Origin: a bacterium
GTDB taxonomy: Bacteria; Planctomycetota; Planctomycetia; Pirellulales; Pirellulaceae
NCBI GenBank assembly: GCA_030430075.1
Contig: JAUIGN010000024.1
Coordinates: 42,250-106,249 of the forward strand
Direction: 5' to 3'
DNA: 64,000 bases
In this document: positions 44,078-53,056 of the stretch, one piece after another
Position numbering within the stretch: position 1 is the stretch's first letter
How the letters are laid out: every line of letters begins with the position of its first letter
Program-made: the position numbers and the translations under genes
Notes under the pieces: model-generated
Told to the model about the DNA's origin: nothing
The model's input: only the letters and a program-made list of their open reading frames with translations
Database searches by the model: none

Positions 44078-46432
44078 ATGAACAAGAAACCAGGCCGCCG
44101 CACCTTCTCCGACCCGACCTGCTTTGAAATCACGGCCGCCGATCAGCGGCTGTTCGAGGAACAGATCGGGGACTTTGTCCCGCCCGACGCCTTCGATGCG
44201 CACGCCCACTGGTATGATCTGCGCCACCTCCTAAGCGACGACGAGGGACTCGCCGAAGTCAGCCAACCGGCGGTCGGTCACCAGGCGATGGTGGAAAGCA
44301 TGCGCCGCTGGATGGGCGAACGGGTGATTCAAAATGGCCTCTATTTCCCCTTCCCGATCCGGGGCCTCGATTGCGCAGCGGCGAACCGGTTCCTGGCCGA
44401 CCAACTGGATTCACAGGCGGAGTGCCGCGGGCTGATGGTGATCCGGCCGGAAGACGACCCTGCGGCCGTCGAACGCACGCTGATCGAGCATCAGTTTGCC
44501 GGCTTCAAGGTGTATCACGTCTTCTCGGCACGTGAAGATTCGTTTCATTCGGAGCAGGGCGAGTTTCTCCCCGAGTGGGCCTGGGAACTGGCCACCCGGC
44601 ACGGCCTCTGGATCACGATGCACATGGTCCTTCCCCGTGCCCTGCGTGACCCGCGCAACGCCACCTACATTCGCGAACACTGCCTGCGCTACCCCAATGC
44701 GCGGCTGGTCCTCGCCCACGCCGCCCGCGGCTTCAATGCGGCCGACACGGCGGCAGCCATCGACGAACTGCGCGGGCTCGACAACGTCTTTTTTGACACG
44801 TCGGCGATCTGCGAACCGACGGCCTTCGAGGCCATCATTCGTGCAACCGGCACGACACGGTTGATGTACGGTAGCGACTTTCCCGTCTCGGAGATTCGCG
44901 GCAAGGCCCTTTCGCTGGCCGATGGGTTTGTCTGGATCTACCGGGACAATGTCGACTGGGAACCCTGGGAACACGGCAGCCCCAATCTGGTCGGCCTGGA
45001 ATCGCTGCTCGCCCTCCGCCAGGCGAGCCGCACGATGTGCCTCAAGGACCGCGACCTGGAACGGATCTTCCGCACCAACGCCCGGCAACTGCTGGGCATC
45101 GACGCGCCTCCCGACGACACCGTGGTGCAAGAACAGTATCGCCGCGCGAAGCAGTTAATTCCGGGCGGCACACAACTGCTGTCGAAGCGTCCCGAGCTGT
45201 TCGCGCCCGGCCACTGGCCGGCCTACTACGACCAGGCGATCGGCTGCGAAGTGGTCGACACCTCCGGGCGCCGGTTCATCGATATGTCGTTCAACGGCAT
45301 TCTGGCCTGCATCCTGGGATTCGCCGACCCGGACGTCAACGAAGCCGTAATCCGGCGTGTCCACCTCGGTTCCATGGCCACGCAGCAGACCCATGACGAA
45401 GTCCGGCTGGCCGAACTACTCTGCACGATTCACCCCTGGGCAGAGATGGCCCGCTTCACCCGGACGGGCGGCGAATCCATGGCGGTCGCCGTCCGCATTG
45501 CGCGGGCCGCCACGGGCCGCGATAAGGTGGCGATCTGCGGATACCACGGCTGGCATGATTGGTACCTGGCGGCGAACCTGGTTGCCGGCCCGGATGGCCT
45601 CAGCCGACATTTGCTACCCGGCCTGGAACCGGCCGGCGTGCCTGCCGGCCTGGCAGGAACGACCCTGGCATTCGAATACAACAGGCTGGACCAGTTGCAG
45701 AAGATTGTCGCCGAACATGGCGACGACCTGGCCGCCATCGTGATGGAACCGACCCGTCATGTCGAACCCGAGCCTGGATTCCTGGAAGGCGTCCGCGAGT
45801 TGGCGGCCGGCAGCGGCACCAAGCTGATCTTTGATGAAATCTCGATCGGATGGCGGCTCTGCCTGGGCGGGGCGCACTTGCGATTCGGCATCGAACCCGA
45901 CCTGGCCGTCTTTGCCAAGACGATCAGTAACGGCTTTGCCATGGGAGCCGTGATCGGCAACCGGCCCACCATGTCTGCCGCCCAAACGACCTTTATTTCC
46001 AGCGCCTACTGGACGGAAGGGATCGGCCCGGCTGCGGCCGTCGCCTGCGTCGAAAAGATGTTGCGGATCGATGTGCCGGCCCACCTGGCCCGAATCGGTG
46101 AACGGCTCGGGCAAAGGTGGCATGAATTGGGCCGGAAGACGGGTGTACCGGTTACGGTCGCCGGTCGTCCCGAAGCGGTCGTTGTCGGCTTCGATCATCC
46201 CCAGGCCAACGCGCTGCAGACGCTATTTACCATCCGCATGCTGGCTCACGGCTTCCTGGCGTCCGCCGGCTTCAACCCAACCTTGGCACACGAAGCTCGC
46301 CACGTCGATGCCTACCTGGCGGCGGCAGAAGCGGTATTCGCCGAGCTCGCCACGGCGATCGAACAGGAGGACGTGATGCGGCGAATTCATGACAAGCCCA
46401 AACACACGATGTTCGCCCGGCTGACAGGCTGA
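44078..46432 (+). CDS. Amidohydrolase-aminotransferase fusion
   Basis: This is a 784-aa protein made of two enzymes. Residues 1-345 are an amidohydrolase-2 TIM barrel (FDAHAHWYDL, WITMHMVLPRAL, LVLAHAARGFN, MYGSDFPVSEI). Residues 350-784 are a class III PLP aminotransferase close to glutamate-1-semialdehyde aminomutase (YRRAKQLIPGGTQLLSKRPE, TRTGGESMAVAVRIARAATG, FDEISIGWRL, with the Schiff-base Lys in FAKTISNGFAMG). Both domains look complete. It follows the enolase-superfamily gene and an intergenic repeat. Such a fusion would channel a product of decarboxylation or hydrolysis to transamination, possibly on an amino sugar or sialic-acid-like compound. The frame stays open upstream, but ATG 44078 is the sensible start. 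Confidence 0.88.
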   Translation: MNKKPGRRTFSDPTCFEITAADQRLFEEQIGDFVPPDAFDAHAHWYDLRHLLSDDEGLAEVSQPAVGHQAMVESMRRWMGERVIQNGLYFPFPIRGLDCAAANRFLADQLDSQAECRGLMVIRPEDDPAAVERTLIEHQFAGFKVYHVFSAREDSFHSEQGEFLPEWAWELATRHGLWITMHMVLPRALRDPRNATYIREHCLRYPNARLVLAHAARGFNAADTAAAIDELRGLDNVFFDTSAICEPTAFEAIIRATGTTRLMYGSDFPVSEIRGKALSLADGFVWIYRDNVDWEPWEHGSPNLVGLESLLALRQASRTMCLKDRDLERIFRTNARQLLGIDAPPDDTVVQEQYRRAKQLIPGGTQLLSKRPELFAPGHWPAYYDQAIGCEVVDTSGRRFIDMSFNGILACILGFADPDVNEAVIRRVHLGSMATQQTHDEVRLAELLCTIHPWAEMARFTRTGGESMAVAVRIARAATGRDKVAICGYHGWHDWYLAANLVAGPDGLSRHLLPGLEPAGVPAGLAGTTLAFEYNRLDQLQKIVAEHGDDLAAIVMEPTRHVEPEPGFLEGVRELAAGSGTKLIFDEISIGWRLCLGGAHLRFGIEPDLAVFAKTISNGFAMGAVIGNRPTMSAAQTTFISSAYWTEGIGPAAAVACVEKMLRIDVPAHLARIGERLGQRWHELGRKTGVPVTVAGRPEAVVVGFDHPQANALQTLFTIRMLAHGFLASAGFNPTLAHEARHVDAYLAAAEAVFAELATAIEQEDVMRRIHDKPKHTMFARLTG

Positions 46433-46439
46433 GCAGGTC

Positions 46440-46486
46440 CGCTGATTGTGGACTCCTCCTTGGCGCTGATTGTGGACTCCTCCTTG
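46440..46486 (+). repeat. 24-bp direct repeat pair
   Basis: GCTGATTGTGGACTCCTCC followed by TTGG occurs at 46440-46462 and again, identical, at 46464-46486. It lies in the short gap between two convergent genes. The perfect identity suggests recent duplication. Confidence 0.85.
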
Positions 46487-46576
46487 GCTTTGACACCTTC
46501 ACGGTGTCGGCCATTTGGCGCCGGCCACTTGGCGCTGGCCGCACGGCGCCGATCGCCGGCCCGCGCCGCCGTCGGT

Positions 46577-47086
46577 TCAGGTGCCCAGGCGGTCGTGATA
46601 CTTGGCCCGCAGGGTCTCGACCCGTCGTCGATTCGCCCCTAGATCCGAGCGCCCCACTCGCGACGCGGAACGGACCTGCACGACGCCGGCACCGTCATCC
46701 GCAAAGAACTCGACATCGTCCACAAAGCGGAAGATCAGGCTGGTGAATTCGGCGTGCAGATAGTTATCCGTCTGGCGGATGACTTTGCCGCGCGGCACTT
46801 CGGCAACAACGTCGGCCAGGTATTGGATTGCCGTCGAAGCGGGGATGGGGCCGGGCTCTCTCCGTTCCCCAGCCGGCGGCCAGGCAAACGGCTCGACCCG
46901 CTGCGATGCGTTGGTCGCCTGCGAAGACACACAGTTGGGCGAATCAGGACAGGCGCGCAGCTTGCCGTCGGCAACGCCGAGCTCTTCCGGTTGACGTGAT
47001 CCCGCACTCAACATTGCCAACCCCGCAACTGGCACCACGAACATCGCCACGGTCATGACGATCCAGAATTTACGACGAAGCCTCAT
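46577..47086 (-). CDS. DUF1499 protein, membrane-anchored
   Basis: This is a 169-aa DUF1499-family protein. An N-terminal membrane anchor (FWIVMTVAMFVVPVAGLAML) is followed by the family hallmark LRACPDSPNCVSSQA, then IPASTAIQYLADVVAEVPRG and LIFRFVDDVEFFADD. The C-terminal QVRSASRVGRSDLGANRRRV is the usual signature. The function is not known. It is convergent with the fusion gene and divergent from the DUF523 gene. Confidence 0.9.
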   Translation of the reverse strand: MRLRRKFWIVMTVAMFVVPVAGLAMLSAGSRQPEELGVADGKLRACPDSPNCVSSQATNASQRVEPFAWPPAGERREPGPIPASTAIQYLADVVAEVPRGKVIRQTDNYLHAEFTSLIFRFVDDVEFFADDGAGVVQVRSASRVGRSDLGANRRRVETLRAKYHDRLGT

Positions 47087-47262
47087 CCGCGGACTTTCTC
47101 TCAGCTAGTAGCACCGTATTCCCGTTTGGTAGGATGCAGGCCGGCTGGTCGTGGACCGGCTTCCGCTTCGCACCTCAGTCACCTGTCGATCTGCAAGCCA
47201 CCAGCGATCTGGCAACGGCATGCGACGCCGGCATGACGATTCATCACAGCGCAGGACTCATC

Positions 47263-48234
47263 ATGCCTGATCGCGTCGATCACTGGCAAGCACCCATCCG
47301 GATCGGAATCTCCTCTTGCTTGTTGGGTGAAGAGGTTCGTTTCGACGGCGGCCACAAACAGGATCGTTACTTGACGCAAACGTTGGGTGCGTATTTTGAG
47401 TTCGTTCCGGTCTGCCCTGAAGTCGAGATCGGCCTGGGCACGCCGCGGGAATCGATTCGGCTCGTACAAATCGGCGATGAGACTCGCCTCCGTGCGCCAA
47501 AATCCGGCACAGACCTGACACAGCAGATGCAACGCTACGCGATGCGCCGCAGTCGCGAGCTGGCGAAAGAGCAGTTGAGCGGCTACGTGCTCAAACGAGC
47601 CTCGCCGAGTTGCGGCATGGAGCGGGTCAAAGTGTATCAGCCCCGGGGGCCCGCCAAACGGTCTGGAGTCGGGCTCTTCGCCGCCGCCCTGTTGCAGCGG
47701 TTTCCCAACCTGCCGGTCGAAGAAGAAGGGCGGCTCTGTGACCCGCGTCTGCGGGAGAACTGGATTGCGCGGGTCTTCGCCTTTCATTCGATTCAAGCCC
47801 TCTGGTCAACCCGTTGGAAGCTGGGGGATCTGGTCGACTTCCATACCCGGTACAAGTTCGTCGTGCTCGCGCATTCGGAACGCGAGTACCGTGAACTCGG
47901 TCGGCTGGTGGCCAACGGGAAGGCGCTGGGCAGGTCCGAGCTGCGGGAATCGTACGAGTCAACGTTCATGGCGGCGCTGAAGAAGGTCGCCACCCCCAGG
48001 AAACACACCAACGTCCTCCAGCACATGCTGGGTTTTTTCAAGAAGGAGCTAACCGGACCGCAACGGCAGGATCTGGCCGCCAACATTGATGACTACCGGG
48101 CTGGATTTGTCCCTCTGGTCGTGCCGCTGACCTTAATCCGTCACTATGTCCAATTGCTCGACATCACCTATTTGCGGAACCAGGTCTACCTGACCCCTCA
48201 CCCAAAAGAGCTAGCACTGAGGAATCATGTATAA
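47263..48234 (+). CDS. DUF523-DUF1722 protein
   Basis: This is a 323-aa two-domain protein. The N-terminal DUF523 has IGISSCLLGEEVRFDGG, PVCPEVEIGLGTPRESI and LKRASPSCGMERVKVY, with three conserved Cys that could bind a metal or cluster. The C-terminal DUF1722 (YbgA-like) has FHTRYKFVVLAHSEREYREL and LTLIRHYVQLLDITYLRNQ. YbgA-type proteins are often linked to photolyases, but none is encoded here. An in-frame ATG at 47233 would add ten residues, and the choice between the two is not firm. Confidence 0.87.
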   Translation: MPDRVDHWQAPIRIGISSCLLGEEVRFDGGHKQDRYLTQTLGAYFEFVPVCPEVEIGLGTPRESIRLVQIGDETRLRAPKSGTDLTQQMQRYAMRRSRELAKEQLSGYVLKRASPSCGMERVKVYQPRGPAKRSGVGLFAAALLQRFPNLPVEEEGRLCDPRLRENWIARVFAFHSIQALWSTRWKLGDLVDFHTRYKFVVLAHSEREYRELGRLVANGKALGRSELRESYESTFMAALKKVATPRKHTNVLQHMLGFFKKELTGPQRQDLAANIDDYRAGFVPLVVPLTLIRHYVQLLDITYLRNQVYLTPHPKELALRNHV

Positions 48235-48418
48235 TCGGGTCCAGCGACGCGGCGCGACTTTCCTGGAAACTGTTTTCATTTGGCAAGATCCAATCGTGGG
48301 CGGCGAATAGTCGGCACGGACTGGCGTGTCCGGCCGACACCAACGCTCCAGCCGCGCACCGGCCGAACGCCTGTGTCCCCAACCTCCACCATCAACCACG
48401 TTTCAACGAGGTGCCACC

Positions 48419-49675
48419 GTGAGATACCTGCGACCATGCGGAACGCTTGCTTGCTCAATGGTCATCGTGATGTTCGCGATGGCCCCCTCGCTGGCGGACG
48501 ATGGTGGCGCCGCGGCCCCAGCCGCGGATGCTGCCGCGGGTAAGATTGTCCCTCGCAAACCGACTCGGTTTATTCGCCTGCGGCGGGATGAGTTTGACAG
48601 CCCGGTCGCCCTGCAAACCGCCTCGGTCAAGTACGTTTTGCCGGGGGCCGACGGCAAGAACGACTTGGAGGTGGTCCTGGAGAGCGTGATCCATGTGGGC
48701 GATCGGTCGTACTATCGCGAATTCAACCGCCGTTTTCGACACTACGACGCGGTGCTCTACGAACTGATCGCCCCCCCGGAGAAGTTGATCCCCGACCTGG
48801 CTGACCAGCAACCACATCCACTCAGGATGCTGCAACGCGTATCGGCGGAAGGGCTCGGCTTTGCCAGTCAGATCGACGAGATCGACTACAAGGCGCGTAA
48901 CTTGGTGCATTCCGATCTGTCTCCAGCCGAGTTGGCGGCGGTGACCGAGGGGCGCGGGGATGACCAGGTCACGATGTTGCTCGAGATGTTCACGGACATC
49001 CTGCGGAAACGCAACATCGAGGGTGGCTTGGAAGCAGACGAACCGGAGGAGGCAGACCGGACCGTCGCTCCGGACACGGTCTCACCGAGCGACAGTCCGC
49101 GCAGCACCGAGCCAACAGGTTCCGATCCGCCGGAAGCAAAGCAACCCACGCAAGATTCGCCTCCGGCGGCAGATACGCCTCCGCCCACGGAACCCGTCGG
49201 CGATCTGGAGTTTCCCCTTCCCGCCGAATCTGAAGAGACCAGGGAGCCGGTCCTGGCGAGAACCTTGCGTGTTTTGTCCGACCCGGACGGTGCGGTCAAG
49301 ATCCGCCGGATCCTGGCCAAGGCCTTCGACAGCAGCCCGTCGTTGGAAGGCATGCTGAGGCCAAGCCAGCAAGCCACGCTGATCAAGGCCCGCAATGACC
49401 GCGCGCTGCACGTCTTCCAGGAACAGTTGGATGCGGGCAAGCGGCGGATTGCATTCTTTTGGGGTGCCGGACACATGGCGGATTTCGAGCGTCAATTGGT
49501 CCTTAACTACGGTGTCCAACCGGCGGGCGTTGTCTGGCGAGACGCCTGGGACCTACGCGACGGGGCGGTGGAATTCTCGCCGCTGGAAGCGATTTTGGAG
49601 AAGTCGCTGCGCGGCTCATTGAAAGATGCCTTGCAGGGCTTTTTGCGGGAAGAGGGCAACCGCGACGAACCGTAG
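48419..49675 (+). CDS. Exported TraB/GumN-like protein
   Basis: This is a 418-aa protein with an N-terminal signal (TLACSMVIVMFAMAPSLA). The two segments that frame the TraB/Tiki/GumN fold are visible: LESVIHVGDRSYYREFNRRF with YDAVLYELIAP, and the C-terminal IAFFWGAGHMADFERQL. In the family these carry putative metal ligands of a protease-like site. A Pro/Glu/Ser/Thr-rich linker of about 90 residues interrupts the fold. The start is GTG 48419 because upstream frame residues lack signal character. The function is unproven. Confidence 0.72.
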   Translation: MRYLRPCGTLACSMVIVMFAMAPSLADDGGAAAPAADAAAGKIVPRKPTRFIRLRRDEFDSPVALQTASVKYVLPGADGKNDLEVVLESVIHVGDRSYYREFNRRFRHYDAVLYELIAPPEKLIPDLADQQPHPLRMLQRVSAEGLGFASQIDEIDYKARNLVHSDLSPAELAAVTEGRGDDQVTMLLEMFTDILRKRNIEGGLEADEPEEADRTVAPDTVSPSDSPRSTEPTGSDPPEAKQPTQDSPPAADTPPPTEPVGDLEFPLPAESEETREPVLARTLRVLSDPDGAVKIRRILAKAFDSSPSLEGMLRPSQQATLIKARNDRALHVFQEQLDAGKRRIAFFWGAGHMADFERQLVLNYGVQPAGVVWRDAWDLRDGAVEFSPLEAILEKSLRGSLKDALQGFLREEGNRDEP

Positions 49676-50075
49676 CGGCACACGCTGCGGCACCTCAGAT
49701 CGTCCCGATCCACCAACCGCAGCCGCCACGCGCCGGCGATCACTGGATTCGTTCCTCGATCGCAACATCCACGGTCCACGCTCGCCTCGCCGCACCGCGC
49801 TGCAAGGCGCGATGTTCCCTGCCAAGCACTGAATAAGTCGACCTATATTTGGGCCGAGCAGACAACCCGCTGCCAGATTCCCTCCGAAGTTTGTTGCGGG
49901 CTTTCGCCGCCCCCACGGGGGGCTTAGAATTCAGCGTTGGGTCACGAGTTTCGGCCACCAGGTCAGGTTTGACCGACCTGCCTGTGTCCTTCCAATGCGG
50001 ACGCCTGCGCCATGCAAAAAGAGAGTGATCGACGGAAATCCTCTTTCCGCATTTGGCCTTATGACAACCACAGAA
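49676..50075. other. Gap before tRNA-Arg
   Basis: This is 400 bp with no supported gene. The tRNA promoter lies near its end but is not clearly readable. The change from chromosome to island begins just after it. Confidence 0.45.
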
Positions 50076-50148
<73 letters not shown>

Positions 50149-50157
50149 CTAAATTGT

Positions 50158-50235
50158 GACTCCACACGCTCCTATGGGACTTTTTGCCGGATTTGGGACG
50201 TATGGAAACGTAATTGGGACTCCACACGCTCCTAT
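50158..50235 (+). repeat. 18-bp direct repeats next to the tRNA
   Basis: GACTCCACACGCTCCTAT occurs at 50158-50175 and 50218-50235, 60 bp apart, each preceded by a TTG(G/T) context. The second copy covers the integrase stop codon. Direct repeats between a tRNA 3' end and its integrase are typical arm-type binding sites of tyrosine recombinases. That role is inferred. Confidence 0.65.
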
Positions 50236-51410
50236 ACGTGCTTCGGGTTGGTACTTCGCCTTTTGCCGGAATGGCTACCTGAAACCGAACCCGAAGTACT
50301 TGACGCCGCGCCGGCGTCCTGCTCTTTGAAAATCTGTGCGTAATGCTTCAAAGCAATTGACGCTGAATGGCCCATCCAGTCGGCCACTTTGTGGATTGGG
50401 TGGGACTCCAGTAGTTCAGTTTCTCGGCTGGCTCTCATGTTCTGCCACGGCTTGGCCCACAACGGCTCTCCGATTCTTCGACAAAGGCGTTGAAGCTTGC
50501 CAGTGATGGCAGAGCCGGAACACTGGTGATTCGGAAACACGAGCGGCTGACAGTCGTCGCAGCGGTCCCACCACTCCTGAAGCGGTTCGGCCAGCCCCGG
50601 CCACAGGGGAATCGTGCGATGGGACTTTCCCTGATAGCGGTTGAGCTTTGGTGAAACGATCGTCACAGTGTTTGCGCCCGCGTGGACATTGGACCACTCG
50701 AGCGGCTTCACTTCAGACGGGCAACGAACGCCCCCGATTCGTACGAGCGCTAACAGCGCTCGAAATTCGGGATCGGTCGTCACATCCATCAGACGGTTGA
50801 ACAGCTCAAGACGGACGAAGTGGTCGCGAGCCCGATTGACCTCGTTCTGAGCCTTGAATTCGTCGAATGGGTTTTCGGCAACCACTTTTGACCTCATCGC
50901 GAACGCAAAGAGTTGCCGAGCCCAGCGAATTCTCCGGGAGACTGTGGCCACCGCTAAAGGACCACCCTATCTCCCTCCTGACGACTTCAGCCACGAGTGA
51001 AATTCTCGAGCGGCGGCCGGCGTAATGGCAGCGATTGGCTTGCCTCGTCCGAAGTGCTTCTCGAGATTGCCGCAGAAGACGGCGAGATTGCCAGCGGTGG
51101 TCGCGTTCCAGTTGCTTGCCGCCTTCCATCCGTCGATCAGTTCGCCCAGTGTTCCGAATGACTTTCGATCCACCAGACCGGTAGCAGCGATCCGATCATG
51201 GGTTGCCCGCGGCAGGTCAGCCAGCCACGTTGCGAGCTCGAGCGATGGAACCTGCCCCAGTTTGGCGAAACTCAGAAGGTCCAAGATTCGCCTGTTGAAC
51301 GCTCGGGCCTGGTCGTCCGTGACCACGCCGAGCCTGATTGTGTGCCGTGAACCGTGTGGGCTTCGAAACTGAATCCACTTGTGCCCGTTGGGTCGGCGCA
51401 CGACTGTCAT
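50232..51410 (-). pseudogene. Tyrosine integrase interrupted by in-frame TAG
   Basis: This is a phage-type tyrosine recombinase read in two parts. Residues 1-147 (50967-51410) form the N-terminal arm and SAM-like core-binding domain (LGELIDGWKAASNWNATTAG). The catalytic part follows after the stop (LLALVRIGGVRCPSEVKPLE, NMRASRETELLESHPIHKVA, DWMGHSASIALKHY). The R, R and Y residues are readable. The only break is TAG at 50967-50969. The frame continues through five codons to a GTG without a shift, so this is a nonsense mutation, not a frameshift. The full length would be 392 codons. It is probably inactive unless the TAG is suppressed or the second part restarts at GTG 50951. Confidence 0.85.
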
Positions 51411-51411
51411 G

Positions 51412-51660
51412 CTACATTCCTTCGTCTTTTTCTAGCTCTCGGGCGCGCCTGGTCAATTCTCGCTGGCTGAAACGGGGCGGCCCTTTTCTTGCCTTGGTTT
51501 TGAACGGATACACCGGCTTCAGAAGCCCCTCGTCCACCCAGTTGTCAATGGTGCTCAGAGACACGGAAAGGGCGTCTGCCGCTTCCTGACGGGTTAACAG
51601 CAGCTTCACCTTCGGGCTAGACGAGTCGATCTTGATACTGTCAAAGAACGCCAGGAACAC
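51412..51660 (-). CDS. Excisionase-like HTH protein
   Basis: This is a short helix-turn-helix protein of the excisionase/MerR-like helix_turn_helix_17 type, 82 aa from GTG 51660. The core is LLLTRQEAADALSVSLSTID then NWVDEGLLKPV, with the wing motif PPRFSQREL. It is encoded directly before the integrase with a 1-nt gap, the usual xis-int order. A shorter start at GTG 51609 would give 65 aa and begin with MKLLLTRQ. It may regulate excision or the island operon. Confidence 0.75.
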   Translation of the reverse strand: MFLAFFDSIKIDSSSPKVKLLLTRQEAADALSVSLSTIDNWVDEGLLKPVYPFKTKARKGPPRFSQRELTRRARELEKDEGM

Positions 51661-51854
51661 TTCCTGGCCAAACGTAAATGCTGCATTTGCGATCCGGGTT
51701 CTTGCTGCCGGGCGGAAGGCGGTCGTAATGGATGGTATTGCCAGAAGCGCCTGCCCGGCCGTCGCTCTTCGCTGCGCTGTCTCCGCCTGCTCCGCGACGG
51801 CTCCGACCGCTTCGCTCCGGCTCCTCCCTCCGCGTCCCGCCCTCCGGTCCCGGC

Positions 51855-52682
51855 TCACTTCCCTGAACTGGAGCAGCGGAAGCCCAGGTAGTCGCCACGG
51901 CCCCCAGGGGGGTAGCCAAAGCGGTACGCCGCCCGCACGCGCCGCGCGGAGTCGCCCCAGCTCCCACCACGGATGACCCGGGCCGCTGACGAATCACCAG
52001 CCCAATGCACAGGATCAGTGACGTGGTCTGCTGCGTATTCCCGGAATGTGTTGTCGCGGCACCATTCCCACACATTGCCGAGCATGTCGAACAGGCCGGA
52101 ATCGTTCGGCCGCAGCTCGCCAACAGGGTGAGTCTCGCCGTCTGAGTTGGCGGTGTACCACGCGATGTCTTCCAGTCCCTTTGCATGACCGTTTCCATCG
52201 ATCGTCAAGTCGCCAATGTATGTCGATGTCTGCTGTGCCGCCCGGCAGGCGTATTCCCACTCGGCTTCGGTGGGGATAGCCAATTGCAGGTCCGGCAGCG
52301 ACCCGTTGAGTGAGTCGATGAACCGTTGGCAGTCTTCCCAGCTCACGGATTCGACCGGCCGCTTAGCACCTTTGAAACCGCTCGGGTTCTCGCCCATCAC
52401 CGCTTCCCACAAAGCCTGTGTGCAGGGCGTGTCGAACAACCAGAACCCACGACTGATCGTCACCGGCTGCTGCGGGCCTTCGTCGGCATCACGTCCCGCT
52501 TCCGAATCGGGTGATCCCATCAGGAATGTCCCGGGCGGAATCCACCTCAAACTCTGCTGTGCGTCTCCGACGTGAATCTCGACCCACGGTCCGTAGTCGT
52601 CCTCTCCCCACGCGGATGCCCAGTTGGGCGGAATGCCGTCTACCAGTGGGTGATGAAGTGTGGATGGGCCGAGCGCGGGCAT
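51855..52682 (-). CDS. DGR target protein with FGE/C-lectin fold
   Basis: This is a stand-alone FGE-sulfatase-family domain of 275 aa, last in the DGR operon. Family segments are LRWIPPGTFLMGSPDSEAG, VTISRGFWLFDTPCTQALWE, AIPTEAEWEYACRA, LFDMLGNVWEWCRD and the C-terminal RVIRGGSWGDSARRVRAAY. The Cys residues needed for formylglycine synthesis are absent, as the region reads VRAAYR, so the fold is used as a binding scaffold. The last 42 codons are variable region VR1. The start is ATG 52682; a longer GTG start at 52817 would run towards the template region. The tail is cut by a 1-nt insertion relative to its paralogues. Confidence 0.88.
   Translation of the reverse strand: MPALGPSTLHHPLVDGIPPNWASAWGEDDYGPWVEIHVGDAQQSLRWIPPGTFLMGSPDSEAGRDADEGPQQPVTISRGFWLFDTPCTQALWEAVMGENPSGFKGAKRPVESVSWEDCQRFIDSLNGSLPDLQLAIPTEAEWEYACRAAQQTSTYIGDLTIDGNGHAKGLEDIAWYTANSDGETHPVGELRPNDSGLFDMLGNVWEWCRDNTFREYAADHVTDPVHWAGDSSAARVIRGGSWGDSARRVRAAYRFGYPPGGRGDYLGFRCSSSGK
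51868..51993 (-). repeat. DGR variable region VR1
   Basis: This is a 126-bp copy of the template repeat at the 3' end of the separate FGE target. Hand alignment shows 16 substitutions in the core, plus one at the edge, and every one is at an adenine of the template. Examples are AAC to GCC, AAT to TTT and AAC to CGC. Codons without A are unchanged. Confidence 0.93.
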
Positions 52683-52831
52683 GCGTTGTCGCCTTGGGAA
52701 AAAAGTCGGCCGACCGGCGAGCGTTCGCCAGCGCTGCTGCGGGAAACTACTGACACACCGGTGGCCATTTTCTATTTGCCAGAGAGCTTCACAAGGAAAC
52801 TCGTCCGGACAGGACACGGGACTGTTCAGGG

Positions 52832-52849
52832 GGAAACCATCCGGTTTCC
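52832..52849 (-). other. Hairpin just after the DGR template repeat
   Basis: On the coding strand the sequence GGAAACC-GGAT-GGTTTCC gives a perfect 7-bp stem with a 4-base loop, starting 7 bp after the end of the template repeat. It may bound or stabilise the template RNA. No equivalent hairpin follows the three variable regions. Confidence 0.6.
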
Positions 52850-52856
52850 TCGTGAG

Positions 52857-52982
52857 CTGGAGCAGCGGAAGCCCAGGTTGTTGTCACGGTTCCCAGGGTG
52901 GTTGCCATTGCGGTACGCCGCCCGCACGTTCTGCGCGGAGTTGTCCCAGCTCCCACCACGGATGACCCGGTTCGCTGACGAT
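52857..52982 (-). repeat. DGR template repeat (TR)
   Basis: This is the non-coding template of the diversity-generating retroelement. It lies 74 bp downstream of the RT stop and upstream of the stand-alone target. Translated in the target frame, it reads S-A-N-R-V-I-R-G-G-S-W-D-N-S-A-Q-N-V-R and on to G-F-R-C, with nine AAC/AAT codons at sites that vary in the targets. The AAC-rich design is the classical DGR signature. The bases after the shared part differ between template (AGCTC) and all three VRs (AGTTC), matching the IMH*/IMH distinction. Confidence 0.94.
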
Positions 52983-53056
52983 TCGTCCCGTGTCCTTGAA
53001 GTGTTGACGGTGATACCAGCCGCCGACGGCAATTGCAAGGACGCCGCGGCCTAGAG

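Noticed and set aside
50806..51129. Frameshifted integrase fragment in another frame
   Set aside because: The two integrase halves are in the same frame with one TAG between them, so no frameshift is needed.
51855..52682. Active sulfatase-modifying enzyme
   Set aside because: The catalytic Cys pair is missing, the C-terminus is hypervariable and no sulfatase gene is nearby.
52826..53038. A short protein gene reading through the template repeat
   Set aside because: The frame is open because the TR mirrors the coding VR. It has no FGE domain or start site of its own, and its Asn-rich pattern is explained by the AAC template design.
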